The notes below the pieces were generated by a model. That model was not told the DNA's origin. It was given only the letters and a program-made list of their open reading frames with translations, and searched no databases. A stretch of 7,935 nt of DNA from Akkermansia muciniphila (GTDB taxonomy: Bacteria; Verrucomicrobiota; Verrucomicrobiia; Verrucomicrobiales; Akkermansiaceae): NCBI GenBank assembly GCA_943324575.2, contig CALPMD020000047.1:1-7935 (forward strand), given 5' to 3'. This document shows, in pieces, positions 6,289-7,935 of this stretch. How positions within the stretch are numbered: the stretch's first letter is position 1; every line of letters starts with the position of its first letter. The position numbers were made by a program, and so were the translations under genes.

Positions 6289-7292
6289 AAACCCTCATGT
6301 CTCCATTGCGCCTCCATTTCCTAGTGATTCTGATCATCGCCTGCAGCGTTCGCGCAGGGGCGCAAGATTTGCTCAGTCGCCAAGAGGATGTGATCTCTGC
6401 CCAAACCGAATTGATTTATCAGAGAGGCTTGCGCTACCTCGCGGAATCGCAGGATGCCAACGGCTCGTGGAAGGATAGCGCCGGTTCGGAGGCGGGGGTG
6501 GTCGGGTTGTGCGTGGCGGCGTTTCTGGCTCATGGCGAAGATCCAAACAGCGGCCCCTACGCCAAGTCCATCCGCTCGGGCATCGACTACATCCTCACGC
6601 AACAAGACGAGAAAACCGGATACATCGGCAGCAGCATGTACAACCACGCCTTTGCCACCAAGGCCTTGGCCGAATCCTACGGTGCGCTCGATCACCCCAA
6701 TATCGCACCCGCTCTCCGGAAAGCCGTCGCGCTCATTCTCAGTGCGCAGAAGAAAAACCGCTTCGGTGCTTGGCGCTACACGCCCGACAGCCGCGATGCC
6801 GATACGACCGTGACCGGCTGCCAGTTAGTCGCGCTCTTTGCCGCCCGCAATGTCGGCATGGCCGTACCCGACGAGTCGATTCAAAAAGGCCTGGCCTATC
6901 TCGCGACCTGCTGCGGCAACGACGGTAACTATGGCTACACATCCGCCGCCGGGGGCAAGCCGACCCTCACCGCCATCGGTTCACTCTGCCAGTCGCTGGC
7001 CAAGGAGCGCGGCTCCAAAAGCTATCAAGCGAGCCTCGAGTATTTGAAAAAGAACCTCGATTTCCGCGACCGATTCTATCCGTTTTATTTCGAGTACTAC
7101 ATGTCCCAAGCGCTCTTCCACGCGGACGAAGCGACATGGATGGAATGGAACACCCGCAACATCCGCTACCTCGCGGCCCTCCAATCGGCTGATGGCTCAT
7201 TTCCCGGCATCCAGGGATCGTCATTCAACACGGCTGCCGCGTTGCTATCGCTGGCCCTCAACTATCGGTTTCTGCCGATCTATGAAAAATGA
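6285..7292 (+). CDS. Exported prenyltransferase/squalene-cyclase-fold (alpha/alpha toroid) repeat protein
   Basis: A 335-residue protein with an N-terminal export signal: basic start, hydrophobic LVILIIAC (13-20), then a likely signal peptidase I site after AGA (24-26). Cys20 also fits a lipoprotein box (Ile-Ile-Ala-Cys), so it could be a lipoprotein. The mature part has helical repeats, each ending in a QW-like motif: SQDANGSW (55-62), QQDEKTGY (106-113), AQKKNRFGAW (154-163), CGNDGNYGY (210-218) and LQSADGSF (299-306). This is the pattern of the alpha/alpha barrel seen in squalene-hopene cyclases and prenyltransferase subunits. The cyclase acid motif DxDDTA is degenerate: residues 171-175 read DADTT, so terpene cyclisation is unlikely and a binding or scaffold role is more plausible. 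GTG at 6285 overlaps the upstream stop by 4 bases; ATG at 6297 (residue 5) would keep the signal peptide and is an alternative start. The stop overlaps the next start as ATGA (7289-7292). Confidence 0.82.
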   Translation: MKTLMSPLRLHFLVILIIACSVRAGAQDLLSRQEDVISAQTELIYQRGLRYLAESQDANGSWKDSAGSEAGVVGLCVAAFLAHGEDPNSGPYAKSIRSGIDYILTQQDEKTGYIGSSMYNHAFATKALAESYGALDHPNIAPALRKAVALILSAQKKNRFGAWRYTPDSRDADTTVTGCQLVALFAARNVGMAVPDESIQKGLAYLATCCGNDGNYGYTSAAGGKPTLTAIGSLCQSLAKERGSKSYQASLEYLKKNLDFRDRFYPFYFEYYMSQALFHADEATWMEWNTRNIRYLAALQSADGSFPGIQGSSFNTAAALLSLALNYRFLPIYEK

Positions 7293-7935
7293 TGCGCCTG
7301 CCTCCATTCATTCCACGATGGATTCTTCCTCTCGTCGTCTGCCTCGCCATCTCGCATGCGGATGAACTGAAACTGGCCGACGGTTCTTCCCGCGCGGGTA
7401 GCCTCGTCTCGCTCACCCCACAGCAACTCATCTGGCAGGCGGCATCGCCCGAGAAACCGACGGCGTTTACCCTCCCGCAAGTGCTCGAAATGAGTCTGTC
7501 CGCGGAGCAGATCGACCCTCTCGGCAAACATCTCGCCACGCTCACTCTCACCAACGGCGATATCGTCCGCGGCCAACTGGCGTCGGTTAGCTCGGCGGTG
7601 GTCGAGTTGGATACCCGCATCGCGGGCCGCATGAAGTTCAATCGCCTGATGATCGCCGATATCCAAATCGCCGAGTGTCCGGATTTGATCTATCGCGGGC
7701 CTGACGGGCTCGACGGCTGGAAACAATCCGGCGATACGCCCGCATGGATTTATCAGAATTCCGTCTTCACATCCCGCGACGCCGGTAGCATTGCGCGGGA
7801 TCTTCATCTGCCCGACGAGTTCAGTATCACCTTCGACGCGGCATGGACTGGCTCACTCTCGCTCAATCTGGCTTTCTTCTCAGACAACCTTAGCAGTGAC
7901 CACCCTAACAGTGGATACGAGCTCAGCTTCCTCCA
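7289..7935 (+). CDS. Exported beta-rich protein, possibly concanavalin/LamG-like, 3' end missing
   Basis: An open frame of 215 codons runs from ATG 7289 off the right edge with no stop. ATG 7292 is an equally good start (the second of two adjacent Met codons). Residues 1-24 look like a signal peptide: Arg near the start, hydrophobic WILPLVVCLAI (11-21), cleavage after SHA (22-24). Residues 25-130 are short beta-type stretches rich in Leu, Thr and Val, resembling a small beta domain (for example TLTLTNGDIVRGQL 84-97). Residues about 138-215 (GLDGW 140-144; GSIARDLHLP 166-175; FSITFDAAW 178-186; LSLNLAFFSD 190-199) resemble a jelly-roll/concanavalin-like domain of the type found in secreted Planctomycetota and Verrucomicrobiota proteins. 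That is a pattern-based guess. No catalytic residues can be assigned. The gene is coupled to the preceding toroid-protein gene by an ATGA overlap, so the two are probably exported together. Confidence 0.72.
   Translation, partial: MMRLPPFIPRWILPLVVCLAISHADELKLADGSSRAGSLVSLTPQQLIWQAASPEKPTAFTLPQVLEMSLSAEQIDPLGKHLATLTLTNGDIVRGQLASVSSAVVELDTRIAGRMKFNRLMIADIQIAECPDLIYRGPDGLDGWKQSGDTPAWIYQNSVFTSRDAGSIARDLHLPDEFSITFDAAWTGSLSLNLAFFSDNLSSDHPNSGYELSFL

Noticed and set aside
6285..7292. Reading the toroid protein as a true squalene-hopene cyclase or prenyltransferase
   Set aside because: At 335 residues it is about half the length of a squalene-hopene cyclase, has an export signal, and lacks an intact DxDDTA motif.

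Overview
The window is about 60% GC. Every convincing gene is on the + strand. Gene content and order suggest a bacterium of the Planctomycetota-Verrucomicrobiota group, most likely Verrucomicrobiota. This is inferred from protein character, chiefly the large coiled-coil envelope protein followed by a secreted prenyltransferase-fold protein; no marker gene settles it.

Region 1 (1-345): the last 41 codons of a YkgJ-type cysteine-cluster protein, then a 51-residue hypothetical ORF in the same frame after a TAG stop, then a GC-rich hairpin with a T-run that probably ends this unit. Region 2 (423-533): a complete tRNA-Asn (anticodon GTT, CCA encoded) followed by a near-perfect intrinsic terminator. 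Region 3 (534-2093): a leader rich in inverted repeats, the last of which covers the likely ribosome binding site, then a RhlE-type DEAD-box RNA helicase whose motif II reads DEVD and which ends in a Gly/Arg-rich tail. Region 4 (2135-3067): a GTG-initiated ketopantoate reductase (PanE/ApbA family) with the expected cofactor and catalytic residues.

Region 5 (3175 to the right edge) is the most unusual part. It holds three genes joined by 4-base stop/start overlaps. The first encodes a 1037-residue inner-membrane protein with a large periplasmic part and long coiled coils. The second encodes an exported alpha/alpha-toroid (prenyltransferase/squalene-cyclase fold) protein. The third, cut by the window edge, encodes an exported beta-rich protein with a possible concanavalin-like domain. 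The tight coupling suggests the three products act together at the cell envelope. The function is unknown; no enzyme active site is evident in any of the three.

No mobile element, CRISPR array, rRNA or convincing minus-strand gene was found. Long minus-strand ORFs opposite the helicase and the 1037-residue protein are antisense shadows of GC-rich coding DNA.
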